Part shown: piece after piece, positions 17,403 through 25,066 of the stretch
How the letters are laid out: each line of letters opens with the position of its first letter
Numbering within the stretch: the first letter of the stretch is position 1
DNA from: Sphingomonas sp. BK580
GTDB taxonomy: Bacteria; Pseudomonadota; Alphaproteobacteria; Sphingomonadales; Sphingomonadaceae
Assembly (NCBI RefSeq): GCF_014194975.1
Contig: NZ_JACIAY010000011.1
Span: 1-64,000, forward strand
DNA length: 64,000 nt
Reading direction: 5' to 3'
Translations under genes and position numbers: made by a program
The notes under the pieces: generated by a model
The model's database searches: none
Told to the model about the DNA's origin: nothing
The model's input: only the letters and a program-made list of their open reading frames with translations

Positions 17403-17816
17403 GTGCTGATCGCCGGCGCTACATACGTCCACTCCATGAACCGTCGTCCGGTCATGCCAGAGGTCGTCGTCGACGTTCGAACGCCGCAAGGTGGACGCAA
17501 CTCGCCACTGATGCTCATCTACGGCGAGGCAGGCAGTGACCCTCTTCGAAGCGGCACGCTCGCGCCAGACCAGCGGATCGCACAATGTCAGACCGTCGGT
17601 AGCCGGTGCGTCAGCCCGGCTGCACGACGCGAGTTCGCGATGCCTCGACAAGGTCCGCAGAGCCTTCAGATCCGCCTCTTCAACGGCGCCGGGAACCCCA
17701 TCGTCGGCGCAGTGACCTGGAGCGGCTCCTGGCACCCGTCACAGGTGCGCCTCACCTGCGACCTGCGCATCACCGACGTGCGCAGCGCATGCGCGGTGTC
17801 GAGCTACACGGCCTGA
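17403..17816 (+). CDS. Hypothetical exported protein with uncertain start
   Basis: A 137-residue reading begins at GTG 17403, but the same frame is open back to 17313 and encodes a good hydrophobic signal-like stretch (TAVILTVPAIAAVLIAG) with no ATG, GTG or TTG before it. Either translation begins at a rare codon, or the 5' end was lost. The mature part has two cysteine pairs (CQTVGSRC and CDLRITDVRSAC), which suits a periplasmic disulfide-bonded protein. Family unknown. Confidence 0.45.
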   Translation: MLIAGATYVHSMNRRPVMPEVVVDVRTPQGGRNSPLMLIYGEAGSDPLRSGTLAPDQRIAQCQTVGSRCVSPAARREFAMPRQGPQSLQIRLFNGAGNPIVGAVTWSGSWHPSQVRLTCDLRITDVRSACAVSSYTA

Positions 17817-17831
17817 TCCAGAGCGTAGCTG

Positions 17832-18194
17832 GTGCAACCGTTCGACCCACAGGTCCTCGCGACGATCCTCTTCTTCCATGCCATACTCATCGGCATCCCG
17901 GCGCTGATCGCTGCCAGCATCACCGCTGGTATCGCTCTGGCGGCCAAGCGGCTGAGCGGGTCGCCCCTGCCTCACCTGGTCTACGTTGCGATCGGCTCCG
18001 CCCTGCCCTTGCTCATGCTTGCAGGAGGCTTCTACCTCGCCTTCCCATGGCCGTGGTGGCAGCCCGACACCCTCCCGATCGACGGCTTCCCGCCCGGCCC
18101 TGTCCTTGTCGAGGCGGGGTATGTCTCTTGGCCATTCACCCTGTGGATCAGTCGCGCCATCCTCCTGCGTAACCGTAGCCGTACGAGCGGATGA
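17832..18194 (+). CDS. Small polytopic membrane protein
   Basis: The 120-residue protein starts at GTG 17832, 15 bases after the preceding stop. It has three hydrophobic segments (about residues 9-36, 48-70 and 94-112) with a tryptophan-rich loop (FPWPWWQPD). It probably forms an operon with the preceding gene. No recognised family. Confidence 0.5.
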   Translation: MQPFDPQVLATILFFHAILIGIPALIAASITAGIALAAKRLSGSPLPHLVYVAIGSALPLLMLAGGFYLAFPWPWWQPDTLPIDGFPPGPVLVEAGYVSWPFTLWISRAILLRNRSRTSG

Positions 18195-18294
18195 TCGGCT
18201 TTTCATTCCTACACATCGGACTCAATCTGGCTCCTGGTGCCTTTCGACGCCTGCGAAGAGCAAATAACGGGTCTTGTCGGACTGAGAGGACGCT

Positions 18295-18756
18295 ATGTTA
18301 GATTTGATTGTCATTTTGTTCGCCGGTGTCTCTACCGCTGACGCACCCACGCCGGCAGTGGTTTGCGAAGTCGGCCGCGTTGCGCTTCGAGACCTCGAGA
18401 TTCCTCATTCAAAATCGGGTGACACCTCCTACTATGTCGACGTTGACCCGACCCATCCGGGCCTGTTGAAATCCTGTCCTGAGCTTCGCGAGATGCTTCC
18501 TGCGGGGTATTCAGCCGCGGATAACGCGGCGTGGTCACGCGCCAATGTTCACGCTCCTGTACCCGGAAAGCCCATTTCACCTACGTTCATCTACAGCTTC
18601 GGCGTTCCCAAGGTTTCTGCCGATGGGAAGTCCGCAACTGTCGAATGGAGCTACACTTGCTCGGGCTTGTGCGGAGGAGGTCTCGTGTCGCGCTATGTTC
18701 GGACGTCGCAGGGCTGGCGCCTCGACGGCAAACCCCAGATGAAGTGGGTCTCTTAG
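18295..18756 (+). CDS. Hypothetical secreted protein (153 aa)
   Basis: The protein has an N-terminal hydrophobic segment (LIVILFAGVSTADAP) that looks like a signal peptide. A polar mature part follows with four cysteines, including a C-x3-C pair in YTCSGLCGGGLV. The pattern VSADGKSATVEWSY followed by YVRTSQGWRLDG is typical of small beta-sandwich periplasmic proteins. Function unknown. Base composition is slightly lower in GC than its neighbours. Confidence 0.55.
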   Translation: MLDLIVILFAGVSTADAPTPAVVCEVGRVALRDLEIPHSKSGDTSYYVDVDPTHPGLLKSCPELREMLPAGYSAADNAAWSRANVHAPVPGKPISPTFIYSFGVPKVSADGKSATVEWSYTCSGLCGGGLVSRYVRTSQGWRLDGKPQMKWVS

Positions 18757-18810
18757 GAGCTTAGCTCCAACGGCTTCACGCTTCAGCTCGCCATCTGAGT
18801 TGCAGGGCCA

Positions 18811-19420
18811 CCCCGCCCGAGGGGCGGGGCCGGGCTCTAGTCGGCTAAAGCCGACCGGAGCCCCGCTGAAGCGGGTCTCCGCCGCAAGCGGTCACGATCC
18901 CTTGTCCGGGTCCCGAGACGCCTCCACGGCGCTCCTGAGGCGTCTGACGCGGATGCGCGGCGCTGCCCCCTGCCCTCTCCTCACGCGGCTTATCCAGCTC
19001 GGCGGGCACCGCCGGCAGCCTGCGGCTGGGGAATCATGCGCTTGCGCGCATGATGATTGTTTGTTGGGCCAATGATCTCATCGCACCCTTCGCCGTCTCT
19101 CAGTGTCTCTGCGTGCCAGACCCGTCCGACGGGGTCGGCGTCAAAGGAGAATTGCCAGCAGAGCTGGCAATGCTTTTATTTGTTTGAAGACGCCTCAACA
19201 AGAATAACGGTTTCTACCGCTAAAGCGGCAGACACTCCGTGATTCGTGTTGACCCCGCCGGCCGCGCCTGCCTCTTGAGCCCCTGCGAGGACGGCTCCGG
19301 GTGCGATGAGATCACAGGCCGGGGCTACGCCCATCAAACATCGTTCCTGTTAATCTGAATTGCTCGCTAGCGCGATCAATGCGTATTTGATTCGATTAGT
19401 TACGCTCCCTAGTCGGGAGC
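18811..19420. repeat. Array of at least nine short hairpins in an 820-bp non-coding spacer
   Basis: The spacer from 18757 to 19580 has no credible gene but holds consecutive perfect or near-perfect stem-loops: 18811-18829 (8 bp), 18841-18854 (TCGGCT-AA-AGCCGA), 18862-18875 (CCCGCT-GA-AGCGGG), 18882-18891, 19033-19054 (9 bp, TTGC loop), 19151-19171 (9 bp, AGA loop, then TTTTATTT), 19217-19228 (CCGCT-AA-AGCGG), 19359-19380 and 19404-19420. Several share the core GCTRAAGC. The 19151 stem with its T-rich tail could be a terminator. Otherwise the array may be REP-like or part of a transfer or replication region. Confidence 0.65.
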
Positions 19421-19580
19421 TATTTGTGCTCGGACTCACCAGGTACGATGACAAAGGCGTCAAGAAATCAATGTGCTTCAATACTTGGAGGGAAGGGGGT
19501 AAAAGAAAGATGTCGGGAGGGGAAAGGCCCCAAGCCCAGACAACAGGGGGACAGGCCCCCGCCTAGATGGAGTAAGTGCT

Positions 19581-20042
19581 ATGAACATCGGTCAGTTCGC
19601 CGTCGTCAAGGGCCAGCTTCTCGGCTCGATCGCTACCGCCACCATCGACCTGCCGCGCCTCGGCCTGCGCGCGACCAACAGCACCAACGAGCGCGCGCCC
19701 GCCTTCGAGATCATGGTCCTGAACGTCGCTAAGCGCTGGGTGCAGATCGGCGCGCTGTGGGAGCTTAAGAGCAACAGCACCGGCGAGGTCTTCTTTCAGG
19801 GCAAGCTCGACGACCCCAGCCTGAGCGAGCCGCTGCAGATCATGCTCTTCGGCAACATGGAGGAAGGTTACCGCGTCGTGTGGAACCGCCCCGAGCCGCG
19901 CCAGTCCAATCTGGACGGCAGCCGCAGCAACCGCCGCGCCGCCCGCACCACCAACGCCGACGACTTCGCGGGCAACGCGACCGACGATGGTCAGATCACC
20001 GACGAGCAGGTGAACGACCCGGATTACGTCCCGCAGATGTAA
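19581..20042 (+). CDS. DUF736-family plasmid protein
   Basis: The 153-residue protein shows the DUF736 pattern: an N-terminal MNIGQFAVVKGQLLGSI strand pair, then APAFEIMVLN, WVQIGALWELKS and FQGKLDDPSLSEPL, and a YRVVWNRP ending. An acidic, disordered tail of about 35 residues follows. DUF736 proteins are conserved on alphaproteobacterial plasmids and near conjugation genes; their biochemical role is not established. The start follows a GGAGTAAG-type site. Confidence 0.85.
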   Translation: MNIGQFAVVKGQLLGSIATATIDLPRLGLRATNSTNERAPAFEIMVLNVAKRWVQIGALWELKSNSTGEVFFQGKLDDPSLSEPLQIMLFGNMEEGYRVVWNRPEPRQSNLDGSRSNRRAARTTNADDFAGNATDDGQITDEQVNDPDYVPQM

Positions 20043-20123
20043 CCACCACCGAGACGGGCGGGGAGAGGGGTGCAACCCTCCCCCAGCCCTAGCCGAAACC
20101 ACCCTGCCAAAGGATTTGCAGCC

Positions 20124-21233
20124 ATGACGAACGGCCCGACCTCCCGCCGCTTTACCAGCTTCGCTGCCATGGGCGAAGCCCTGAACCCCGCCGCCCGCAA
20201 CGACACGCCCGATTGCAGCGCGCAGGACGACAGCGCCGAGCACGACCAGCGCGCGACCGACGCGGCCGACGATGCCGCCGAGAGCCACGCCGAGGCGACC
20301 GCCACCACCAACTTTCAGGACGCGTTCGGCGACGTCGGCGCGCTGTCCATCGTGGAGTTGGGCGGCGAGCGGCAGGAATTGGACATGCCCGAGCCGATCG
20401 AGGCGCAGCAAGATTGCGCGGCGATCATGGCAACCTTGTTCGATCTGTTCCGCGACACCCGCCTAGAGGCGAGCGCGCAGGCCATCGCGTGGGGCTTCGT
20501 CAATTCCTTCCACTACGAGGCGCAGAAGCTCGAGCGCGAGGAGGATCGGCTTTGCGCCGAGCTTTCCGACATGACGCGCCGCATGGACCCTTCCGAAATC
20601 TTCGCGGTGGAGATGGAGGAATTGCAGCTTCGCGCCCAGACCAAGACCGAGCAGCGCGCCGCTATCGAATGCATGCGCGACTATGCCGCCGACTGCTACC
20701 GCGCGCAGACCGGCCACCCTTGGTCCCCGGCGCGCGGCTCGAAGGTATCGAGCGGCGGAACGGCAAGCCAGATCGCCGCAATCGACTTCCTGAAAGCGCG
20801 CGCGACCGACCACCGCGAGAAGCGCAATCCCACCGGCCCGCTTGTCGTCTTCTCGGGCGGTCAGGAGTGGCACGACTGGCAACAGCTTTGGGCGAAACTC
20901 GACCAGATCAAGGCGCGCGTGCCCCACATGACGCTTTGCACCACCGCGCAGCGCAAAGGCGCCGACGCCATCGCCGCATCATGGGCCGCGAGCCGCGACG
21001 TGACCCTTATCGCCTTCACCCCGAACACCGCCCGCTATGGCAAGCGCGCCGGGTTCGTCCGCAACGAGCAGCTGGCCAACCTCAACCCGGTTGAGGCGGT
21101 TGTCTGTCAGGGTTCCGGCCTTCAATCCAACCTGTTGCAGGTGCTGAAAACCGCCCGCATTCCCACCCACGCTTTCCGGATCGACGGACAGGCCCCCGCC
21201 CCCGTCGCTACCCAGCGCGCCGCGTTCGGTTGA
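20124..21233 (+). CDS. DUF2493 (SLOG-like) plasmid protein
   Basis: From ATG 20124 the protein has 369 residues. The first 75 are Ala/Asp-rich and probably disordered, a helical middle follows (about 95-200), and the C-terminal DUF2493 domain begins at LVVFSGGQEWHDW. It contains CTTAQRKGADAIAASWAASRDV and GKRAGFVRNEQLAN, a Rossmann-like nucleotide-binding fold of the YspA/SLOG type. These proteins are frequent next to DUF736 genes on plasmids. Their substrate is unknown; nucleotide sensing is inferred from the fold. Confidence 0.8.
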   Translation: MTNGPTSRRFTSFAAMGEALNPAARNDTPDCSAQDDSAEHDQRATDAADDAAESHAEATATTNFQDAFGDVGALSIVELGGERQELDMPEPIEAQQDCAAIMATLFDLFRDTRLEASAQAIAWGFVNSFHYEAQKLEREEDRLCAELSDMTRRMDPSEIFAVEMEELQLRAQTKTEQRAAIECMRDYAADCYRAQTGHPWSPARGSKVSSGGTASQIAAIDFLKARATDHREKRNPTGPLVVFSGGQEWHDWQQLWAKLDQIKARVPHMTLCTTAQRKGADAIAASWAASRDVTLIAFTPNTARYGKRAGFVRNEQLANLNPVEAVVCQGSGLQSNLLQVLKTARIPTHAFRIDGQAPAPVATQRAAFG

Positions 21234-21240
21234 CCGGCTC

Positions 21241-21268
21241 GGGCGGCGCGCTCCCCCTCGCGCCGCCC
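21241..21268 (+). terminator. Hairpin after the DUF2493 gene
   Basis: A perfect 10-bp stem, GGGCGGCGCG with CGCGCCGCCC, encloses an 8-base loop and begins a few bases after the stop codon. It is followed by a pyrimidine-rich CTCCCCTTTCCTT run, so it can act as a terminator, though the T-tract is broken. Confidence 0.6.
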
Positions 21269-21295
21269 TCCCCTTTCCTTGGCAGGAAACCACTA

Positions 21296-21666
21296 GGCCA
21301 GCGACGGGCGAGCCCCGGCGCTGGCCCCTTTTCGCCAGTGTCGCTTTGTGGGGGAAACCCTACTGGTTTCCCCCACGCCAGGTGATCGGGCGCGCGACGC
21401 CTTGGCGCGGCCCCGGCGGGCCGCACCTGGTCGCCGCGCGCCCGATCACCTTCCCCCTTCCGGTAAGGCGCTGCCGCACGCCCGCGGCGCCGGCGAGCTG
21501 CGCCGAGATACACCGCAGTTTGTTAGGACCTGCACGCTAGAGCCGCGTCGTCCACGGCCGACCGGGGGATGACGGCCCGGCCAGCTGGCGAGCGGTACCC
21601 GGGATCTGCCACCGCCATCTTGGCGACCGTCTTCCCGCTGAAAGGGGTTTCGGGTCGGCCGTGGAC
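21296..21666. repeat. Cluster of long nested inverted repeats
   Basis: Within 370 non-coding bases there are four perfect dyads. They are 8 bp at 21296-21303/21319-21326, 12 bp at 21348-21359/21365-21376, 16 bp at 21381-21396/21435-21450 (arm GGTGATCGGGCGCGCG) and 14 bp at 21550-21563/21653-21666 (arm GTCCACGGCCGACC). The 16-bp arms enclose a second hairpin, GCGGCC/GGCCGC. This density is far above what GC-rich spacers normally show. It suggests a structured RNA, a cruciform, or a single-strand origin. Confidence 0.7.
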
Positions 21667-21684
21667 AACCCCCGCCCCACCCCT

Positions 21685-21941
21685 CTCGCTCGCTTCGGTC
21701 CGGCCCTTCGGCCTGCCCTTGCTACGCCTCGACCGGGGAAGCGCCGGCGCGGGCATCGAGCCCGCCCCGGCGCTGCTGCCGCGAGAAAAAACTCTCTCTC
21801 AAGACGTCCCAGTGTGTTGGCCGGGGCGGCGAGCCTCAAGGACGGCGGGGCCCCACCATTTTGCTCCGCATAATCGTGACCCCCACCGCCGCTGACGCGG
21901 CCGCTTCGCGGTCCTTGACCCTCACCGCCCCGACCAACGCG
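21685..21941 (+). repeat. 257-nt leader repeat, copy A
   Basis: This copy aligns without gaps to 22332-22588, with about 16 differences (roughly 94% identity by my count). It ends 32 bases before the start of a small gene (21974). Internal hairpins are conserved, including GCGGGC-ATCGA-GCCCGC and a weaker ATTTTGC-type stem. Its place upstream of short genes suggests a promoter or leader-RNA module rather than a mobile element. Confidence 0.75.
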
Positions 21942-21973
21942 AGGACACCGTCATCAAGACGAAGGAGACGGTC

Positions 21974-22306
21974 ATGGACACCATCAACACGCAGCGCAGC
22001 TACGCCACCCACGAAGCCGGCTACCTCGCCGCGCAACGCCACGGGTTCCAGACCATCCGGCGACTGGAGAATGCGCTCCGGGAGCGTGACGGATGGGCCG
22101 GCCGATACACCGGACGCTGGGATCTGGAGCTGGAGGAGATGGTGGTCGATGAAGACTGCTCCGCCGACTATGAGGACGCACACAAGTTCGCCGAGGGCAT
22201 CGCGGCCGAAGCAGCACGCGGGAACGCGCGCGGAATCATCATCGCACAGGGCCGCACCGACGAAGCGGCGCTGATGATCCTCGCGGCACGCCCCACGCCG
22301 GGGTGA
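21974..22306 (+). CDS. Small plasmid protein (110 aa), unknown function
   Basis: The protein starts after a strong AAGGAG site. It is soluble, with segments MDTINTQRSYATHEAGYLAA and HKFAEGIAAEAARG (helical) and a tail IIIAQGRTDEAALMIL. It is preceded by copy A of the 257-nt leader repeat. I recognise no family. Confidence 0.6.
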   Translation: MDTINTQRSYATHEAGYLAAQRHGFQTIRRLENALRERDGWAGRYTGRWDLELEEMVVDEDCSADYEDAHKFAEGIAAEAARGNARGIIIAQGRTDEAALMILAARPTPG

Positions 22307-22331
22307 GGCTCGAGGCGCGCGCGGCGCCCGG

Positions 22332-22588
22332 CTCGCTCGCTTCGGTCCGGCCCTTCGGCCTCCCCTTGCTACGCGTCGGCCGGGCAAGCGCCGGTGCGGG
22401 CATCGAGCCCGCCCCGACGCTGCTGCCGCGGGGGGAAACTCTCTCTCAAGTCGTCCCAGTGTGTCGGCCGGGGCGGCGAGCCTCAAGGACGGCGGGGCCC
22501 CACCATTTTGCTACGCAAAATCGTGACCCCCACCGCCGCTGACGCGGCCGCTTCGCGGTCCTTGACCCTCGCCGCCCCGACCGACGCG
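22332..22588 (+). repeat. 257-nt leader repeat, copy B
   Basis: This is the second copy, the same length as copy A and 647 bases downstream. It ends 34 bases before the start of the coiled-coil gene at 22623. It contains a perfect ATTTTGC-TAC-GCAAAAT stem-loop that is imperfect in copy A. Differences are scattered, so the two copies have diverged independently or are partly homogenised. Confidence 0.75.
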
Positions 22589-22622
22589 TGAGCATCGTCA
22601 CAGAGACGAAGGAGGAACAGAC

Positions 22623-22922
22623 ATGCAGGTCACGTTGTTTCAGGCCCTGATTTCGGCTAATATCGCCGAGGATGTGGCTGCGCGTGCAGTCGCCGCTGTC
22701 GAGGAACACATCGACATGACTGTCGGGGACGCGATCAAACCACTTCAGGCCGAGATGTCGGCACTTCGCACGACCGTGGATGCCAAGCTCGGCACCATGG
22801 AGGCGAAACTCGAAGCCGGTTTGAAGGGCATGCAGACCTCGATCGACGGCCTCAAGTGGTTCCTGATTTTGCAGGGCACCGCACTGGTCGGGATCGCCAG
22901 CTACGTGCAGCTCGTCAAGTAA
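22623..22922 (+). CDS. Coiled-coil protein with C-terminal membrane anchor
   Basis: The 99-residue protein has a helical N-terminus, a heptad-like coiled coil (IKPLQAEMSALRTTVDAKLG and MEAKLEAGLKGMQTS, about residues 38-75) and a C-terminal membrane helix (WFLILQGTALVGIASYV). It resembles DUF1640/CCDC90-like small proteins. GGAGG lies before the ATG. It is preceded by leader copy B. Function unknown. Confidence 0.65.
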   Translation: MQVTLFQALISANIAEDVAARAVAAVEEHIDMTVGDAIKPLQAEMSALRTTVDAKLGTMEAKLEAGLKGMQTSIDGLKWFLILQGTALVGIASYVQLVK

Positions 22923-23025
22923 GTCAGCGGGGCCGTGAGGCTCCGCTCCACCTGTCGAAAACAAGGGCTGCTCGGGCGACCGGGCGGCCCTTTTCGTTGC
23001 GGGCTTGACCCCTGCCCCGGTCCGG

Positions 23026-23126
23026 CTCGCTCGCATCGTGCGGCCCCGTCGGGCCGCCCTCGCTACGCCTCGGCCCGGGGAAGCGCCATGGCGGGCATCG
23101 AGCCCGCCCTGGCGCTGCTCGCGCGG
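23026..23126 (+). repeat. Partial third copy of the leader repeat
   Basis: About 100 bases match the first part of copies A and B (CTCGCTCGC start, then the conserved GGCGGGC-ATCGA-GCCCGCC hairpin). The second half of the element is missing. It too precedes a small gene (23247), though with a different intervening leader. Confidence 0.6.
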
Positions 23127-23246
23127 CGGTCGGCGAGGTCAGTCTACACCGGGCCATGACAGCCCTTTCGCCACAACGAGCGGGCAGCACATCCTCGCCG
23201 GAGAGGAGGGAGAAAGAGAGACGCGGTTTCAACGAAGGAGGTCGAA

Positions 23247-23828
23247 ATGACCATCACGTTCCGCGTCGACGACGGCCATAACATCCTGTCGCCCTCCCCT
23301 GCCGTCATCACCCCCGACCAGCTCGGCGCGTTGCGCGATCTGCTCGGCCGCCATGTCGTGCGCAGCGGCGTCGCCATGGTGGTCCCGATCCATGGCGATC
23401 CGGCGGCCGGATCGTTCGAGATCGAGGTCCGCGTCTGCCCGCTCGCGCTCGCGTCGATCGCGCGCTGTTTCGACTGGGACCCGGCCGTTATCACCGTCGT
23501 CGACGAGGCTCAGTTCCTCGGCCGCCGCGCGCGCATCTGGCAGACCGAACCGGGCGGTGACATCAGGCTCGGTCTTGGCCTCAACCCCGACGCTGCGCCC
23601 GAGTTGGAGGTCGCCAACGGCAATGCCTACGCGATCCTCGCCAGCCTCGGTCTGGACGAGGAAAGCTGCGGTGCCGTGCCGATGTCGGAGGTGCGCGAGC
23701 GGCTCATGGATCCGCGTATCCGGCGACGGCTCGACGACGATCCGCACATGACCCGCTACGTCGAGGCATTGACCACCATGGCGGCGCTGAAATCGGTCGA
23801 CGGCGAGTATCATCTCGCATGGGCCTGA
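23247..23828 (+). CDS. Hypothetical plasmid protein (193 aa)
   Basis: A strong AAGGAGG site precedes the ATG. The protein is soluble and acidic, with an alpha/beta feel (VAMVVPIHGDP, FEIEVRVCPLALASIARCF, GGDIRLGLGLNPD) and a helical end. It is followed by a textbook terminator. No family recognised. It is the last member of a run of plus-strand small genes that each have structured leaders. Confidence 0.6.
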   Translation: MTITFRVDDGHNILSPSPAVITPDQLGALRDLLGRHVVRSGVAMVVPIHGDPAAGSFEIEVRVCPLALASIARCFDWDPAVITVVDEAQFLGRRARIWQTEPGGDIRLGLGLNPDAAPELEVANGNAYAILASLGLDEESCGAVPMSEVRERLMDPRIRRRLDDDPHMTRYVEALTTMAALKSVDGEYHLAWA

Positions 23829-23859
23829 CGGCCCTGCTCGACACCGACAGCGACCCACA

Positions 23860-23898
23860 GGGACGCCCAGCCTAACGGCTGGCGCGTCCCTTTTTTTT
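23860..23898 (+). terminator. Rho-independent terminator
   Basis: The stem GGGACGC-C-CAGCC pairs with GGCTG-GCGCGTCCC around a TAAC loop and is followed by eight thymines. It ends the transcript of the gene at 23247-23828. Confidence 0.9.
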
Positions 23899-24006
23899 GC
23901 CTGCGAATCTCAAGCCGGCTGCGCCTCTTCCCGACCGAAAAGAGAACGGCCGCACAGGGTAGCAGCCCCGTGCGGCCATCGCCGTGACCATCGGTCTCGA
24001 ACCGGC

Positions 24007-24231
24007 TCAGGCTGTCGCCGTGAGCCGCTTCTCCACCTCGTCGACGCCCAGCGTCTTCACCGCCTTCATCAGCCCCTCAAGTCGATCGAGCGGGAGCTTC
24101 AGCAGCCCTGCCCTCTCGACCGTTCCGACAGCCGCCTCACGGACCTTCGCCTGATGCGCCTGACGGCGCTCGGCGAGCTTCCGCTCATCGGCCTCGATCG
24201 CGGCCATTTCAGCGTCCAGTGACTTCGCCAT
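24007..24231 (-). CDS. Small coiled-coil protein, possible DNA-transfer accessory
   Basis: The 74-residue protein has a charged helical N-half (AEMAAIEADERKLAERRQAH) and a C-half RAGLLKLPLDRLEGLMKAV. The layout resembles the short TraC/TraD-type accessory proteins encoded beside oriT on rhizobial plasmids (a charged helix followed by a hydrophobic helical hairpin), but the match is by eye only. It is divergent from the ribbon-helix-helix and TraD genes across a 540-bp spacer, which supports a transfer role. Confidence 0.5.
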   Translation of the reverse strand: MAKSLDAEMAAIEADERKLAERRQAHQAKVREAAVGTVERAGLLKLPLDRLEGLMKAVKTLGVDEVEKRLTATA

Positions 24232-24239
24232 AGTCTTGC

Positions 24240-24775
24240 CTTTCGGTCAGGCTCATCGGCTTCTGAACGGCGCTGTTATACCGACCACACTCGCGATCTG
24301 GAAGCCACCTCGCAGCACCGGCGAGCAACCCCGGAGACGACCTATGAAACAGCCTTGGCCGCGCCTCGCCAACCCGGCGCGAGGCGCCACTGAAAGCCTG
24401 CTATTCCGCCTCACGGCGGGGCAGATCCCGGCGGAAGACCGGGACACGCCCGGAGCCTCCTCGAAGGACCAAGGGGGTCAAAGCGGCACGGAGGATTCGG
24501 GACTACAGTAGTGCACACCCTACGCAAGCTTCGCTTGCCGTTTTCCCAGGTTTTCTGCGGCTTTTGAGGTGCTCAAGTGCTGATTACATTGCGGTACGCT
24601 TTGCGGTACAGTGTATTACACCAAGAAATCGGCAGATTTCCGCCGGTTTGTGCGTAAGACGATGTAGTACGCCCTCGTCTCTGCCGCTAGATCGATCTTG
24701 CATCACGAGGACTGATCGAGTAAGCAGAGGGTCCTCCTTAGGAACCACCAGCCCCCCTGCTAGGAGGCTGGTTCG
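24240..24775. other. Non-coding spacer, candidate oriT
   Basis: This gene-free spacer separates a minus-strand small gene from the plus-strand RHH-TraD-TraI operon, where an origin of transfer is usually found. It holds two direct repeats TTGCGGTAC (24589-24597 and 24601-24609, 12-bp phase), then the palindrome GTGTA-T-TACAC (24611-24621), and a CCAGCC/GGCTGG stem just before the RHH gene. These may be binding sites for the RHH protein. A nick site cannot be assigned by eye. Confidence 0.45.
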
Positions 24776-25066
24776 TTGAAAACCTCGCGCCCTTACACGC
24801 TCCGCGTGCCTCACGATCTGCGTGAGCGCATCGACGCTCAGGCTGAGCGCCAGAGGTGCTTACCGTCTGAGCTAATTCGACGCGCAGTTGTCCATTATCT
24901 CGATGGTCATCAGCGACTGTCGGATAGCGAGCTACGCCACCTCCGCGTCGCCGAATACACGCAGGTTGCGCTCGACGCGATCATCCGGGAAGAACACCCG
25001 GAGCTGCGCGATACGCTGGTGCTCGAGACGGACCGCCGCATGGAGCGTTACCATGGCGCGCGATGA
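24776..25066 (+). CDS. Ribbon-helix-helix DNA-binding protein (relaxosome accessory type)
   Basis: The 96-residue protein begins at TTG 24776, supported by AGGAGG eight bases upstream. The N-terminus RPYTLRVPHDLRERIDAQAE followed by LPSELIRRAVVHYLDGH is an RHH fold (strand, then two helices). Such proteins bind oriT and stimulate the relaxase, and often repress their own promoter. It overlaps traD by 14 bases, so its expression is tied to the coupling protein. Confidence 0.75.
   Translation: MKTSRPYTLRVPHDLRERIDAQAERQRCLPSELIRRAVVHYLDGHQRLSDSELRHLRVAEYTQVALDAIIREEHPELRDTLVLETDRRMERYHGAR

Noticed and set aside
18800..19075. 91-codon frame within the hairpin array
   Set aside because: The sequence is dominated by inverted repeats and the product has no protein-like character.
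24236..24511. Possible small gene in the candidate oriT spacer (with an inner ATG near 24345)
   Set aside because: A weak ribosome site exists, but composition is unlike the neighbours and the region is better explained as non-coding. I could not support it.
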